Assembly (NCBI RefSeq): GCF_017963645.1
Contig: NZ_JAGMWN010000001.1
Coordinates: 620,001 to 684,000 of the forward strand
Direction: 5' to 3'
DNA length: 64,000 nt
Source of the DNA: Marivibrio halodurans
GTDB taxonomy: Bacteria; Pseudomonadota; Alphaproteobacteria; UBA8366; Aestuariispiraceae
Shown here: positions 17,033-25,816 of the stretch, piece after piece
Layout of the letters: each line of letters opens with the position of its first letter
Numbering within the stretch: position 1 is the first letter of the stretch
Translations under genes and position numbers: made by a program
Notes under the pieces: model-generated
Seen by the model: the letters and a program-made list of their open reading frames with translations, nothing else
Told to the model about the DNA's origin: nothing
The model's database searches: none

Positions 17033-17067
17033 TCTCGTGCCGGGTCATGCTCTCGTGCCGGGTCATG
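17032..17067. repeat. Perfect tandem duplication of 18 bases
   Basis: The unit CTCTCGTGCCGGGTCATG occurs twice head to tail at 17032-17049 and 17050-17067, directly after the dctP hairpin. It is probably a slippage duplication in non-coding DNA. Confidence 0.85.
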
Positions 17068-17152
17068 GGACATTCGTTCGTTGATTTGAGTCTTGCCGCA
17101 TTGCTCCCGGGCCCGATGCTCGCCCGGGTATAAGGACCGGATGGGAAGGATC

Positions 17153-18163
17153 ATGGACGCAGCCACCGCACAGACCGGAAACGGCGAAACACCCGCCGGC
17201 GGAAATGGACAGGTCCTGGCGGTACGCGCCGCCGGTTGGGTCTCCGTCGCGCTGCTCGGCGCCTATCTGATCAATATCGTATTGACGATCTATCTCGGGA
17301 TTCCGGGTGTGACCGCGCTCGGCGGGGAGGATGGCGCCATCGGGTCTTTCGTGGTCCTGCTGGCCTATGCCGTCGCCATCGTGCTGCCGATCATTTTCGT
17401 CGCGCGCACGCCGGGGCGCGGTCTTCGGGCGGATGCCGCGGCGATGTCGGCTCTCGTCAATTTCATCATCCGCGCGGCCTTCTGGTCCGTGGTTCTGATC
17501 GGCGTCGTGGATGCCGCGATATCCTTCCTGCGGGTCGAGGGGTTCTTGACGGCGCTGACGGGTGAAGCGCTGGCCGGCGAACTGGGCCGGTCCCACTATC
17601 GCGGCACATGGATCCATATTCCGCTCGTCGCCATCGGTTTCCTGCTCGCGCTGCGTACACGGACGCTCGGCTTTCAATGGCTGGCGCTGCTCGTCGTCCT
17701 GGCGGAATTGGTGATCGTCATCGGCCGTTTCGTCTTCTCCTATGAGCAAGCCTTCCAGGGTGATCTGGTACGCTTCTGGTATGGCGCGCTGTTCCTGTTC
17801 GCCAGCGCCTACACGCTGTTCGACGATGGGCATGTTCGTGTCGACGTGCTCTATGCCGGGATGAGCGACCGCGCCAAGGGCAAGGTGAACGCGATCGGTT
17901 CGGTCCTGCTCGGGCTCGCGCTCTGCTGGGTCGTCCTCTATTTCGGCATGGGCGAGAAATCGAGCATCGTGAACAGCGCGATGCTGTCCTTCGAGGTCTC
18001 GCAATCCGGCTTCGGAATGTATGTGAAGTACTGGATGGCGAGTTTCCTCGCCGTCTTCGCCGTCACCATGGCGATCCAATTCACCAGCACCTTCGTCGAG
18101 GGTGTCGCGGATTGGCGTGGGGACCCCGGCAAGCGCGAAACCACACCGACCGGGGGGCAATGA
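17153..18163 (+). CDS. TRAP transporter small permease (DctQ type) with N-terminal membrane extension
   Basis: A 336-residue membrane protein, about twice the usual DctQ length. The C-terminal half (from about residue 170) is DctQ-like: RFWYGALFLFASAYTLFDDGHVRVDVLY, followed by two more helices. The N-terminal half adds several hydrophobic segments, including VSVALLGAYLINIVLTIYLG, VVLLAYAVAIVLPIIFVA and FIIRAAFWSVVLIGVVDAA. An alternative start is ATG 17141; neither has ideal Shine-Dalgarno spacing (AAGGA lies close to both). Extended Q subunits of this size accompany TakP-type systems. The stop is followed within four bases by a strong terminator. Confidence 0.88.
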   Translation: MDAATAQTGNGETPAGGNGQVLAVRAAGWVSVALLGAYLINIVLTIYLGIPGVTALGGEDGAIGSFVVLLAYAVAIVLPIIFVARTPGRGLRADAAAMSALVNFIIRAAFWSVVLIGVVDAAISFLRVEGFLTALTGEALAGELGRSHYRGTWIHIPLVAIGFLLALRTRTLGFQWLALLVVLAELVIVIGRFVFSYEQAFQGDLVRFWYGALFLFASAYTLFDDGHVRVDVLYAGMSDRAKGKVNAIGSVLLGLALCWVVLYFGMGEKSSIVNSAMLSFEVSQSGFGMYVKYWMASFLAVFAVTMAIQFTSTFVEGVADWRGDPGKRETTPTGGQ

Positions 18164-18166
18164 TCG

Positions 18167-18211
18167 CGGTTCGTGCCGTCGAGGGGGCTCTTTCGGCACG
18201 AAACCGTTTTT
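18167..18211 (+). terminator. Strong intrinsic terminator between dctQ and dctM
   Basis: CGGTTCGTGCCG (18167-18178) pairs with CGGCACGAAACCG (18194-18206) as a 12-base-pair stem with a single bulged A. It is followed immediately by TTTTT (18207-18211). It starts four bases after the dctQ stop and lies 54 bases before the dctM ATG. This is the most canonical terminator I found in the window. Confidence 0.8.
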
Positions 18212-18264
18212 AGGGGTTTGGGGTCATTCCGCTCTCGCGGGCGGAGAAACTGTACGAGAACGCC

Positions 18265-20937
18265 ATGGAACTGCTCTTTCTCGCCATTCTGGTCATCATC
18301 ATGGCGAGCGCGCTCGCGTCCGGCTTTCCGGTCGCCTTCTCGCTGCCGGGATCGGCCATCGTCACGGTCCTTCTGGCCGCCGGTACTGGCTATCTGTTCG
18401 AGGGCAATCCGGCCGCGTACTTCGCGGAAGGCGGGCCGAGCAATTGGTTGAGCGCCGGGGTCACGAATTTCAGGGGCATCTATTGGGAGGTCGAACGCGA
18501 CACCCTGATAGCGATCCCGCTCTTCGTGTTCATGGGCATCATGCTCCAGCGGTCGAAGATCGCGGAAGACCTGCTGATCTCCATGGCCCAATTGTTCGGT
18601 CCGGTACGCGGCGGTCTCGGTATCTCGGTCGTCTTCGTGGGCGCGCTCCTGGCGGCGACCACGGGCATCGTCGGCGCGACCGTCGTCGCCATGGGGCTGA
18701 TCTCGCTGCCCGCCATGATCCGGAACAAATACGCGAACTGGCTCTCCACCGGCACGATCGCGGCTTCCGGCACGCTGGGCCAGATCATCCCTCCCTCGAT
18801 CGTGCTGATCATCCTGGCGGATCAGCTCGCCAGCGCCGTCGATCAGGCCGGCGCCGTGCGCACGCAGATGTACAAGGACATTACCGGCGAATTCTCGATG
18901 CCGAGCGAATTCGGCATCGTCTCCACCAGCGCCGGCGACATGTTCATGGGCGCGATGGTGCCCGGCCTCGTATTGGTCGCGATCTACATGGTCTTCATCC
19001 TGGCGATCGCCTTCGTCAATCGGAAGGCCGCTCCGCCGGTACCGAAGGAAGGTGGTTTCGACCGGCAATTCTGGAGCAGGGTGGCGATCGCCCTGGTGCC
19101 GCCGCTGACACTGATCTTCGTCGTGCTCGGCTCGATCATCGCGGGTATCGCAACGGTCAATCAGGCGGGCGCGATCGGTGCCGTCGGCGCGACCGTCATG
19201 GCGGGCTACCGACTTTATGACGGCAGGAAGGGCGCCTTCTATCCGGCGATCCTGGCGGTCGTATCGGCCGGTGTGATCCTGACCATCACCGCCGTCCACA
19301 TGGTCAATGTGAAGTCGATCCAGACGTCGGTCGACGTGCTGGCGCTGGTCGCCGCCACGATCGCGGTGATCGTCTTCCTTTTCGCCGTCGCCTGGAGCTT
19401 CTGGCGCACCTTGAAGGTGGACGACACCTTGCGCGGCGTCCTGATCGAGACGGCGAAGACCACCTCGCTCGTCTTTATCATCCTGCTGGGCGCGGCGATG
19501 CTGACGGCCGCCTTCCGCGCCTTTGGCGGCGAGGAGCTGGTGCGGGAATTCCTACAAGGCCTGCCCGGCGGCTTCTGGACCCAGTTCATCATCGTCATGG
19601 CGGTGATCTTCGTCCTCGGCTTCTTCCTCGATTTCATCGAGATCGCGGTCGTGGTCGTGCCGATCGTCGCGCCGATCCTGTTGGCCGACCCCGGCGCCAA
19701 TATCACCGCCGTCTGGCTCGGCGTGATGATCGGGCTCAACATCCAGACATCTTTCCTGACACCCCCCTTCGGCTTCGCGCTGTTCTATCTGCGTGGCGTG
19801 GCCTCGAAGGCCGTGAAGACGGTCGAGATGTACAAGGGGGTCGTCCCCTTCATCGCCTTGCAGCTTCTGGCACTGGTCATCGTTGGGTCCTATCCGGCCC
19901 TGGTGAATTATCTGCCCACCCGGATATCCTTGCTTTCAGAGACCGCGCCACCGCCGAAGAACCCCCGGCTCCAGGCCTGTATCGAGGATTACGTCTCGAT
20001 GCGTTTCAGCCGTGACGGAGACGAAATCCGGGCCGCCATCGCCTCGGCGGAGGGGTGGGATCTAACCCTCCTGCCGGAGGATCTGGCGGGAGACGTCGCC
20101 GAGGCGATCAATCTGGCCGGACAATCCTTCTCCGCGATGGAGGAGGCCCGGGCCGAAAGCGCGCATATCGAGGAAGCCAAGATCGACTACCAGCCGCTGC
20201 GCGACGAAGTGCGGCGCCTGCAGAGCATCGCCAGCCGCGACGCGGAATTGATCGAGGAGACGGGCCAGGAACTCGACAACGTCAAACGCTATAGCCCGGA
20301 TCAGACACAGCGTATCGCGGAACTCGAAGAGGAACTCGAGTCGTTGAAGGCCGACCGCGAGGCGATGCTGGCGAACATCCCGCCGCGTTGGGACGAGGCA
20401 CGGGCCGACATGAAAAAGCTCCTCGCCCAGGAGAAGCGCGCCTATCTCAACTATCGACGGACCGTGGACAATGCCTATGAGCCGATCGGGGTCCTGAAGC
20501 GCACCTTGCGCGACGGGGACGCGCTGGCGGCCATGCGGGAGGACGTCGCCGCCCTGAGCCAACCGGTCGAGGCCGGCGATTTCGCGTCCGCCGAGGAAGA
20601 TATCGGCGACGTACTCGCCGCCGTGCGCGAGTTGGAGGGAACCAACGATCTGGCGACCCTTCTGTCGGACATGCGCCGGGCAATTCGAGAATCCGGCTCC
20701 AGCGCCCCGGATCCGGAAGAGGCCCTATCGCTCCACGGCGAGGCAATGACGATGCTGGAGGACGAAATCGCCTGGCGCTCCCAGGCGGCCGAGCAGCTTC
20801 TGCCGAAGGTCATCGCCTATGACGAGGCGGTCCGCGATACGATCGGTCTGCGCCTGTTGGAGCGTCTGCCGCGCCGTGTCGCCCTCTATGTCGCTGACTG
20901 CAATTCCGTGCACCGGGATATCTCGGTCAACTTCTAG
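18265..20937 (+). CDS. TRAP transporter large permease (DctM) with long C-terminal coiled coil
   Basis: An 890-residue protein. Residues 1 to about 555 form the ion-coupled DctM/SiaM-type permease: LAILVIIMASALASGFPVAFSLPG, AIPLFVFMGIMLQRSKIAEDLL, GGLGISVVFVGALLAATTGIVGATVVAMGLISLP, GQIIPPSIVLII, FFLDFIEIAVVVVPIVAPIL and QTSFLTPPFGFALFYLRG. After PPPKNPRLQACIEDYV a further 330 or so residues are hydrophilic, helical and heptad-rich (RIAELEEELESLKADREAML), predicted cytoplasmic or periplasmic coiled coil. DctM proteins commonly stop near the last membrane helix. The start has only a weak ribosome site (GAGAA). It lies downstream of the terminator at 18167-18211. Confidence 0.92.
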   Translation: MELLFLAILVIIMASALASGFPVAFSLPGSAIVTVLLAAGTGYLFEGNPAAYFAEGGPSNWLSAGVTNFRGIYWEVERDTLIAIPLFVFMGIMLQRSKIAEDLLISMAQLFGPVRGGLGISVVFVGALLAATTGIVGATVVAMGLISLPAMIRNKYANWLSTGTIAASGTLGQIIPPSIVLIILADQLASAVDQAGAVRTQMYKDITGEFSMPSEFGIVSTSAGDMFMGAMVPGLVLVAIYMVFILAIAFVNRKAAPPVPKEGGFDRQFWSRVAIALVPPLTLIFVVLGSIIAGIATVNQAGAIGAVGATVMAGYRLYDGRKGAFYPAILAVVSAGVILTITAVHMVNVKSIQTSVDVLALVAATIAVIVFLFAVAWSFWRTLKVDDTLRGVLIETAKTTSLVFIILLGAAMLTAAFRAFGGEELVREFLQGLPGGFWTQFIIVMAVIFVLGFFLDFIEIAVVVVPIVAPILLADPGANITAVWLGVMIGLNIQTSFLTPPFGFALFYLRGVASKAVKTVEMYKGVVPFIALQLLALVIVGSYPALVNYLPTRISLLSETAPPPKNPRLQACIEDYVSMRFSRDGDEIRAAIASAEGWDLTLLPEDLAGDVAEAINLAGQSFSAMEEARAESAHIEEAKIDYQPLRDEVRRLQSIASRDAELIEETGQELDNVKRYSPDQTQRIAELEEELESLKADREAMLANIPPRWDEARADMKKLLAQEKRAYLNYRRTVDNAYEPIGVLKRTLRDGDALAAMREDVAALSQPVEAGDFASAEEDIGDVLAAVRELEGTNDLATLLSDMRRAIRESGSSAPDPEEALSLHGEAMTMLEDEIAWRSQAAEQLLPKVIAYDEAVRDTIGLRLLERLPRRVALYVADCNSVHRDISVNF

Positions 20938-20993
20938 GGAAGGCTGGACGGAACAGCCCGTATCCGATGGTATAGGGCGAATTGAATGGAACA

Positions 20994-21036
20994 CGGGCCG
21001 GGCACCGACCGGATATTCTGGGCGGTGTCCGGCCCG
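20994..21036 (+). terminator. GC-rich hairpin between the two TRAP systems
   Basis: CGGGCCGGGCACCG (20994-21007) pairs with CGGTGTCCGGCCCG (21023-21036), 14 pairs including one G-U, around a 15-base loop. No U run follows. It sits between the first dctM and the second dctQ and may be a transcript end or a processing barrier. Confidence 0.5.
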
Positions 21037-21065
21037 CGTCCTTGTCCGAACCGCCGGAGGTTGCG

Positions 21066-21653
21066 ATGCGCCATCGGGCGCCCTCCCCCTCGACCGCGCC
21101 CCGGGACATGGGCCCGGCCGCTCTCGTCTCAGGGCTTGCCGACGCGATCGACCGGGTGAACCGTTCGATCGGCGCGGTTGTCGGGTGGTGCGCGTTGATG
21201 CTCGTCCTGGTTCAGGCGGGTATCGTGCTGATGCGCTATATCTTCGGTGCCGGATCGGTCTTTGCGCAGGAGGCCGTGCTCTATCTCCATGGCACCCTTC
21301 TCCTGCTCGGCGCCGCCTATACGTTGAGCCGCGACGGCCATGTCCGGCTCGATCTCTTCCACCGGAATTTCGGCCCGCGCGGCCGGGCGCTCGTCGATCT
21401 GATCGGCACGGCGGTCCTATTGATACCCGTGGCACTGGTCATATGGAGCACCGGCTGGGGTTATGTCGCGTCCGCCTGGCAAAGCCTCGAAGGCTCGCCG
21501 GAGGTCTCCGGCATTCCGGCGCGCTTCCTGTTGAAATCGGCGATCCTCGGTTTCGCGGGCTTGCTGTTGCTACAAGCCGTCGCCTCGCTGCTGCGCGCGG
21601 GCTTGGTTCTCGCCCGCCCCTCCCGGCACGGCACCGCCCGGGAGGGAAAGTGA
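21066..21653 (+). CDS. TRAP transporter small permease (DctQ), second system
   Basis: A 195-residue protein with four hydrophobic segments in the DctQ layout. The first includes VVGWCALMLVLVQAGIVLMRYIFG; next comes AQEAVLYLHGTLLLLGAAYTLSRDGHVRLDLFH, then VDLIGTAVLLIPVALVIW, and a final helix GFAGLLLLQAVASLL. This is the standard size, unlike the extended Q of the first system. GGAGG lies five bases before the ATG at 21066. The next gene starts four bases after its stop. No periplasmic binding protein accompanies this pair within the window. Confidence 0.92.
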   Translation: MRHRAPSPSTAPRDMGPAALVSGLADAIDRVNRSIGAVVGWCALMLVLVQAGIVLMRYIFGAGSVFAQEAVLYLHGTLLLLGAAYTLSRDGHVRLDLFHRNFGPRGRALVDLIGTAVLLIPVALVIWSTGWGYVASAWQSLEGSPEVSGIPARFLLKSAILGFAGLLLLQAVASLLRAGLVLARPSRHGTAREGK

Positions 21654-21657
21654 GCGC

Positions 21658-23490
21658 ATGACGGTTGGCCCCTATCTCGATATCGCCATGCTGGCCGCGC
21701 TCTGCGCGGCGCTGCTGGCGGGCTTCCCGGTCGCCTTCACGCTGGCCGGGGTGGCGCTGATCTTCGCCTTCATCGGATGGGGCGCGGGTGTCTTCGATCC
21801 GGCCTTCCTCGGCGCGCTGCCCAGCCGCCTGTTCGGTGGGATCGTCTGGAATGAGGTGCTGGTCGCCGTCCCCCTCTTCATCTTCATGGGCGTGATGCTG
21901 GAGCGGTCCAAGGTCGCGGAGGATCTGCTGGAGGCCATGGGCGCGCTATTCGGGCGGTTGCGCGGCGGCCTCGGCATTTCGGTAACGCTGGTCGGCATGC
22001 TGCTCGCCGCCTCGACCGGAATCGTTGGCGCGACGGTCGTGACCATGGGCCTCCTATCCCTGCCGACCATGCTGAAGCACGGCTATGCCAAACCCTTCGC
22101 CTGCGGCACGATCTGCGCGGCCGGGACGCTGGGGCAGATCATTCCCCCGTCGATCGTGCTGGTGATCCTCGGCGATCAACTCTCCAACGCCTATATCGAG
22201 GCGCAACGCTCCATCGGCAATTTCGCGCCGGAGCCGCTTTCCGTCGGCGATCTCTTCGCCGGCGCCCTGATCCCCGGCCTGCTGCTGGTCGGCCTCTATA
22301 TCCTCTATCAGATTGGCGTCGCGTGGGTGAGCCCGGCGAGCGCACCCTCGATCGCCCCTGCCGGCGGCATGAGCGCCGGCGCATCGGGAACCCCAGCGGT
22401 CGGCCGGGCCTTGCGGGCCCTGGCGCCGCCGCTGGTCCTGATCGTCGCGGTGCTGGGCACCATCCTGGCCGGCGCCGCCACGCCCAGCGAGGCGGCCGCC
22501 GTCGGCGCCGTCGGCGCGACGCTGCTGGCCGGGCTACGGTTGCGCCCCAATGGTGAGAACGGCGGGAAAGACGCGGGCGAGCCCCCCTGCCCCGACCACG
22601 AACAGGGGACGCTCGTCACGACGATTTCCGGCGGTTTCTGCGGCCTTGTCACCGGCGCGATCCTGGGCGACTGGATCGCGGCGGCGCCACTGCCCGGACT
22701 GCTTCTCGGCCTTGTGGGCGGGGCGCTGGCCGCGCGGCTGGGATGGCTCGCGCGGGGCTTGCGCGCGCTCGACCCTGCGGGAAGCCAACGCCCCATCCTG
22801 GCGGCGGGCGGGGCGGTTCTCCTCCTCCTGCTCCTGCGCGCGGCCTTCGATCTGCGCTGGCAGCGGGAGAGCGTGCCCCTTCAGGACGGCATCGCCATCG
22901 CGGCGGCGGTCGGGGCGAGCCTCGTTCTCCTATGGGGACTCGCGGTGGCGCTCTGGCGGGCCTGGGCAACGGATGTGCTGATATCCGTCAACCGCACGGT
23001 GATGGAGATCACGGCGATGATCTTCACCATCCTGATCGGCGCGTCGCTCTTCAGTCTGGTCTTCCGGGGCCTGGGCGGGGAGGAATTGGTGCGCGAGGGG
23101 TTGTCGGCCGCGCCCGGCGGCTTTCACGGCGCGCTGCTGATCGTGATGTTGATCATGTTCGTGCTGGGCTTCTTCCTGGATTTCGTGGAGATCACCTTCG
23201 TCGTGGTGCCGCTGGTCGCGCCCATCCTGCTGGCGATCGAGGCGATCAACCCGATCTGGATCGGCATCCTGATGGCCATCAACCTACAGACCAGCTTCCT
23301 GACGCCGCCCTTCGGCTTCGCGCTGTTCTATCTGCGCGGCGCGGCGCCGGACGCGATCGCGACCACCGATCTCTATCGCGGCGCGGTGCCCTTCGTGTTG
23401 ATTCAGGTTCTGGCGCTGGGCCTGATCGCGGCTTTCCCGACATTGGCCACATGGCTGCCGAGCGCGCTGTTCGGCACCAGTTTCGGATAA
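21658..23490 (+). CDS. TRAP transporter large permease (DctM), second system
   Basis: A 610-residue permease with the full DctM set: MLAALCAALLAGFPVAFTLAG, VPLFIFMGVMLERSKVAEDLL, GISVTLVGMLLAASTGIVGATVVTMGLLSLP, GTLGQIIPPSIVLVILGDQLS, FFLDFVEITFVVVPLVAPILL and LQTSFLTPPFGFALFYLRGAAP. Between about residues 300 and 440 it has a long insertion with extra hydrophobic segments (for instance GLVTGAILGDWIAAAPLPGLLLGLVGGALAA). Unlike the first DctM it stops right after the last membrane region. It probably imports an organic acid using a sodium or proton gradient. It converges on parC 23 bases downstream. Confidence 0.92.
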   Translation: MTVGPYLDIAMLAALCAALLAGFPVAFTLAGVALIFAFIGWGAGVFDPAFLGALPSRLFGGIVWNEVLVAVPLFIFMGVMLERSKVAEDLLEAMGALFGRLRGGLGISVTLVGMLLAASTGIVGATVVTMGLLSLPTMLKHGYAKPFACGTICAAGTLGQIIPPSIVLVILGDQLSNAYIEAQRSIGNFAPEPLSVGDLFAGALIPGLLLVGLYILYQIGVAWVSPASAPSIAPAGGMSAGASGTPAVGRALRALAPPLVLIVAVLGTILAGAATPSEAAAVGAVGATLLAGLRLRPNGENGGKDAGEPPCPDHEQGTLVTTISGGFCGLVTGAILGDWIAAAPLPGLLLGLVGGALAARLGWLARGLRALDPAGSQRPILAAGGAVLLLLLLRAAFDLRWQRESVPLQDGIAIAAAVGASLVLLWGLAVALWRAWATDVLISVNRTVMEITAMIFTILIGASLFSLVFRGLGGEELVREGLSAAPGGFHGALLIVMLIMFVLGFFLDFVEITFVVVPLVAPILLAIEAINPIWIGILMAINLQTSFLTPPFGFALFYLRGAAPDAIATTDLYRGAVPFVLIQVLALGLIAAFPTLATWLPSALFGTSFG

Positions 23491-23513
23491 CGAACGGCGC
23501 GAGGTCCCTACCC

Positions 23514-25745
23514 TCAATCGAACTTGTTGGAGCGCGGAAAGCCCGCCGGCGGCATGCGGCCCGCCTGGGCCCGCTTACCGATCCAGCCGGTAAGATCCAT
23601 CTCCGTGCGGGTGCGGTCGCCGATGCGCCAGGTGAGGCCTTCCTTCTTGCGGAAGAACTTCACGTCGCTCATCCCCCCGTCCCGGTATTTCTGAAGCATC
23701 ACGCCACGACCGCGCGTCATCTCCGGCAGTTCCTCGATCGCGAAGAGCAACAACTTGCGGTTCTTGCCGATGACCGCGACATGGTCTCCCTCGGCCACGC
23801 GGCAGAAGGCGGCCTCCGCCTTGTCGGCCACGTTCAGCACCTGCTTGCCGTTGCGGGTCTGGGCCACGACCTCGGTTTCCTTGACCAGGAAACCGCGGCC
23901 GTCGGTCGAGGCGACGAGCAGCGTGCGCGCCGGATCGTGCACGAGCAATTGGACGAAATCGTGCTCGTTCGATAGGTCGAGCATCAGGCGCAGCGGCTCG
24001 CCATTGCCGCGCCCGCCCGGAAGCTTGTCGCAGCCGACCGTATAAAAGCGCCCGTTCGTCGCGAAGACCAGCAGCTTGTCCGTCGTCTGCGCATGAAGGA
24101 AGAAGCCGGGGCCGTCCCCCTCCTTGAACTTGATCTCCGCATCCTCGGCCAGATGGCCCTTCATGGCGCGGATCCAACCCTTCCTGGAGCAAACGACGGT
24201 GACCGGCTCGCGCTCGATCATGGCTTCCAGCGGGACCTCCACGGCCTGGGGCGCCTGCGCGATGACGGTCCGGCGGCGGCCGATGTCGGTATCGGGACCG
24301 ACGGTCTTCTTCAAATCCTTGAGTTGCCCGGCGATGCGCTTCCAACGCAGCCCCTCGTCCCCGAGAAGCGCGATCAGCCCCTTCAGTTCCTCCGCGAGTT
24401 TCTCGTGCTCCTTGCGGATCTCGATCTCCTCCAGCTTGCGCAGGGAGCGCAAGCGCATATTGAGGATCGAGTCCGCCTGAAGCTCGCTCAGTTCGAAGCG
24501 CCGGATCATCTCCTTCTTGGGCTCGTCCTCCTCCCGGATGATGCGGATGATCTCATCCAGGTTGAGATAGCAGATGATATAACCTTCGAGGATTTCCATC
24601 CGCCGCTCGATCTGCGCCTTGCGGTGCTCGGACCGGCGCACCAGCACCTCGTGCCGGTGATCGAGGAATTCCTGCAACGCCTCGCGCAGATTGACGAGCT
24701 TCGGCACCTTCCCGCCATCAACCAACACGTTCATGTTGAGGGAGAAGCGGCTTTCCAGGTCGGTCTGACGGAACAGCGTTTCCATCAGGACCTCGGCCTC
24801 GACATTGCGCGACTTGGGCTCGAGGACGATGCGCACATCCTCCGCCGACTCGTCGTGAATGTCGGTCAGCATGGCGATCTTGCGGTCCATCACCAGTTCG
24901 GCGATCCGTTCCACCAGCCGGGATTTCTGAACCTGATAGGGAATCTCGGTAATGACGATCTGATACTGACCGCCCTTGAGGTCCTCCACATGCCATTTGG
25001 CGCGCACCCGGAAACTGCCGCGGCCAGTGGCATAGGCCTCCGTGACGGTCTCGCGATCCTCCGCCAGCACGCCGCCGGTCGGAAAATCCGGCCCGGGGAT
25101 GAATTCCACCAGCTTCTCGATCGTCGCCTTCGGATGCTTGATCAGATGGATCAGCGCATCCGTCAGTTCCGCCGCGTTATGCGGCGGGATCGAGGTCGCC
25201 ATGCCGACCGCGATGCCGGAAGCACCGTTCGCCAACAGGTTGGGCAGACCGGAGGGTAGGACGACCGGCTCCTCCCCCTCCCCGTCATAGGTCGGGCGGA
25301 AATCGATCGCATCCTCGTCGATGCCGTCCAGGATCAACTCGGCGATCGCGGTCAGGCGCGCTTCCGTGTAGCGCATGGCCGCCGGATTGTCGCCGTCGAT
25401 CGAGCCGAAATTCCCCTGCCCGTCCACTAGCGGATAGCGCACCGCGAAATCCTGCGCGAGGCGCACCATCGCGTCATAGATCGCCTGGTCGCCATGGGGG
25501 TGATACTTACCCATGACGTCGCCGACGATGCGCGCGCATTTCTTGAAGCCGGTCTGCGGGTTCAGCTTCAATTCCCGCATGGCGTAGAGCAGCCGGCGAT
25601 GCACCGGCTTCAGCCCATCGCGCGCATCCGGCAGCGAGCGGCTGGTGATGGTGGAGAGCGCATAGGCCAGATAGCGTTCGCTCAACGCCTCGTCGAAGGG
25701 CGCGCGCCGCACCTCGTTGGCGGGGCCGGTCATCTCGTCGGTCAT
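23514..25745 (-). CDS. parC: DNA topoisomerase IV subunit A
   Basis: A 743-residue type IIA topoisomerase A subunit that decatenates replicated chromosomes with ParE. The N-terminus has the winged-helix/tower signature [33 protein letters not shown] form. The active-site Tyr126 is in AAMRYTEAR, and [19 protein letters not shown] marks the quinolone-resistance region. The length of about 740 residues and the shortened C-terminal domain fit ParC rather than GyrA, and the GyrA box QRRGGKG is not seen. GGGAG lies nine bases before the ATG. Residue 87 (E. coli ParC Ser80 equivalent) is Gln and residue 91 (Glu84 equivalent) is Asp. Confidence 0.95.
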   Translation of the reverse strand: MTDEMTGPANEVRRAPFDEALSERYLAYALSTITSRSLPDARDGLKPVHRRLLYAMRELKLNPQTGFKKCARIVGDVMGKYHPHGDQAIYDAMVRLAQDFAVRYPLVDGQGNFGSIDGDNPAAMRYTEARLTAIAELILDGIDEDAIDFRPTYDGEGEEPVVLPSGLPNLLANGASGIAVGMATSIPPHNAAELTDALIHLIKHPKATIEKLVEFIPGPDFPTGGVLAEDRETVTEAYATGRGSFRVRAKWHVEDLKGGQYQIVITEIPYQVQKSRLVERIAELVMDRKIAMLTDIHDESAEDVRIVLEPKSRNVEAEVLMETLFRQTDLESRFSLNMNVLVDGGKVPKLVNLREALQEFLDHRHEVLVRRSEHRKAQIERRMEILEGYIICYLNLDEIIRIIREEDEPKKEMIRRFELSELQADSILNMRLRSLRKLEEIEIRKEHEKLAEELKGLIALLGDEGLRWKRIAGQLKDLKKTVGPDTDIGRRRTVIAQAPQAVEVPLEAMIEREPVTVVCSRKGWIRAMKGHLAEDAEIKFKEGDGPGFFLHAQTTDKLLVFATNGRFYTVGCDKLPGGRGNGEPLRLMLDLSNEHDFVQLLVHDPARTLLVASTDGRGFLVKETEVVAQTRNGKQVLNVADKAEAAFCRVAEGDHVAVIGKNRKLLLFAIEELPEMTRGRGVMLQKYRDGGMSDVKFFRKKEGLTWRIGDRTRTEMDLTGWIGKRAQAGRMPPAGFPRSNKFD

Positions 25746-25816
25746 GGTCGGAAGCTCCCGTTGGCTACCGGATAGTGTAGCGATCGGCGCCGCTCACGCA
25801 AGATATTGACAGCGCC

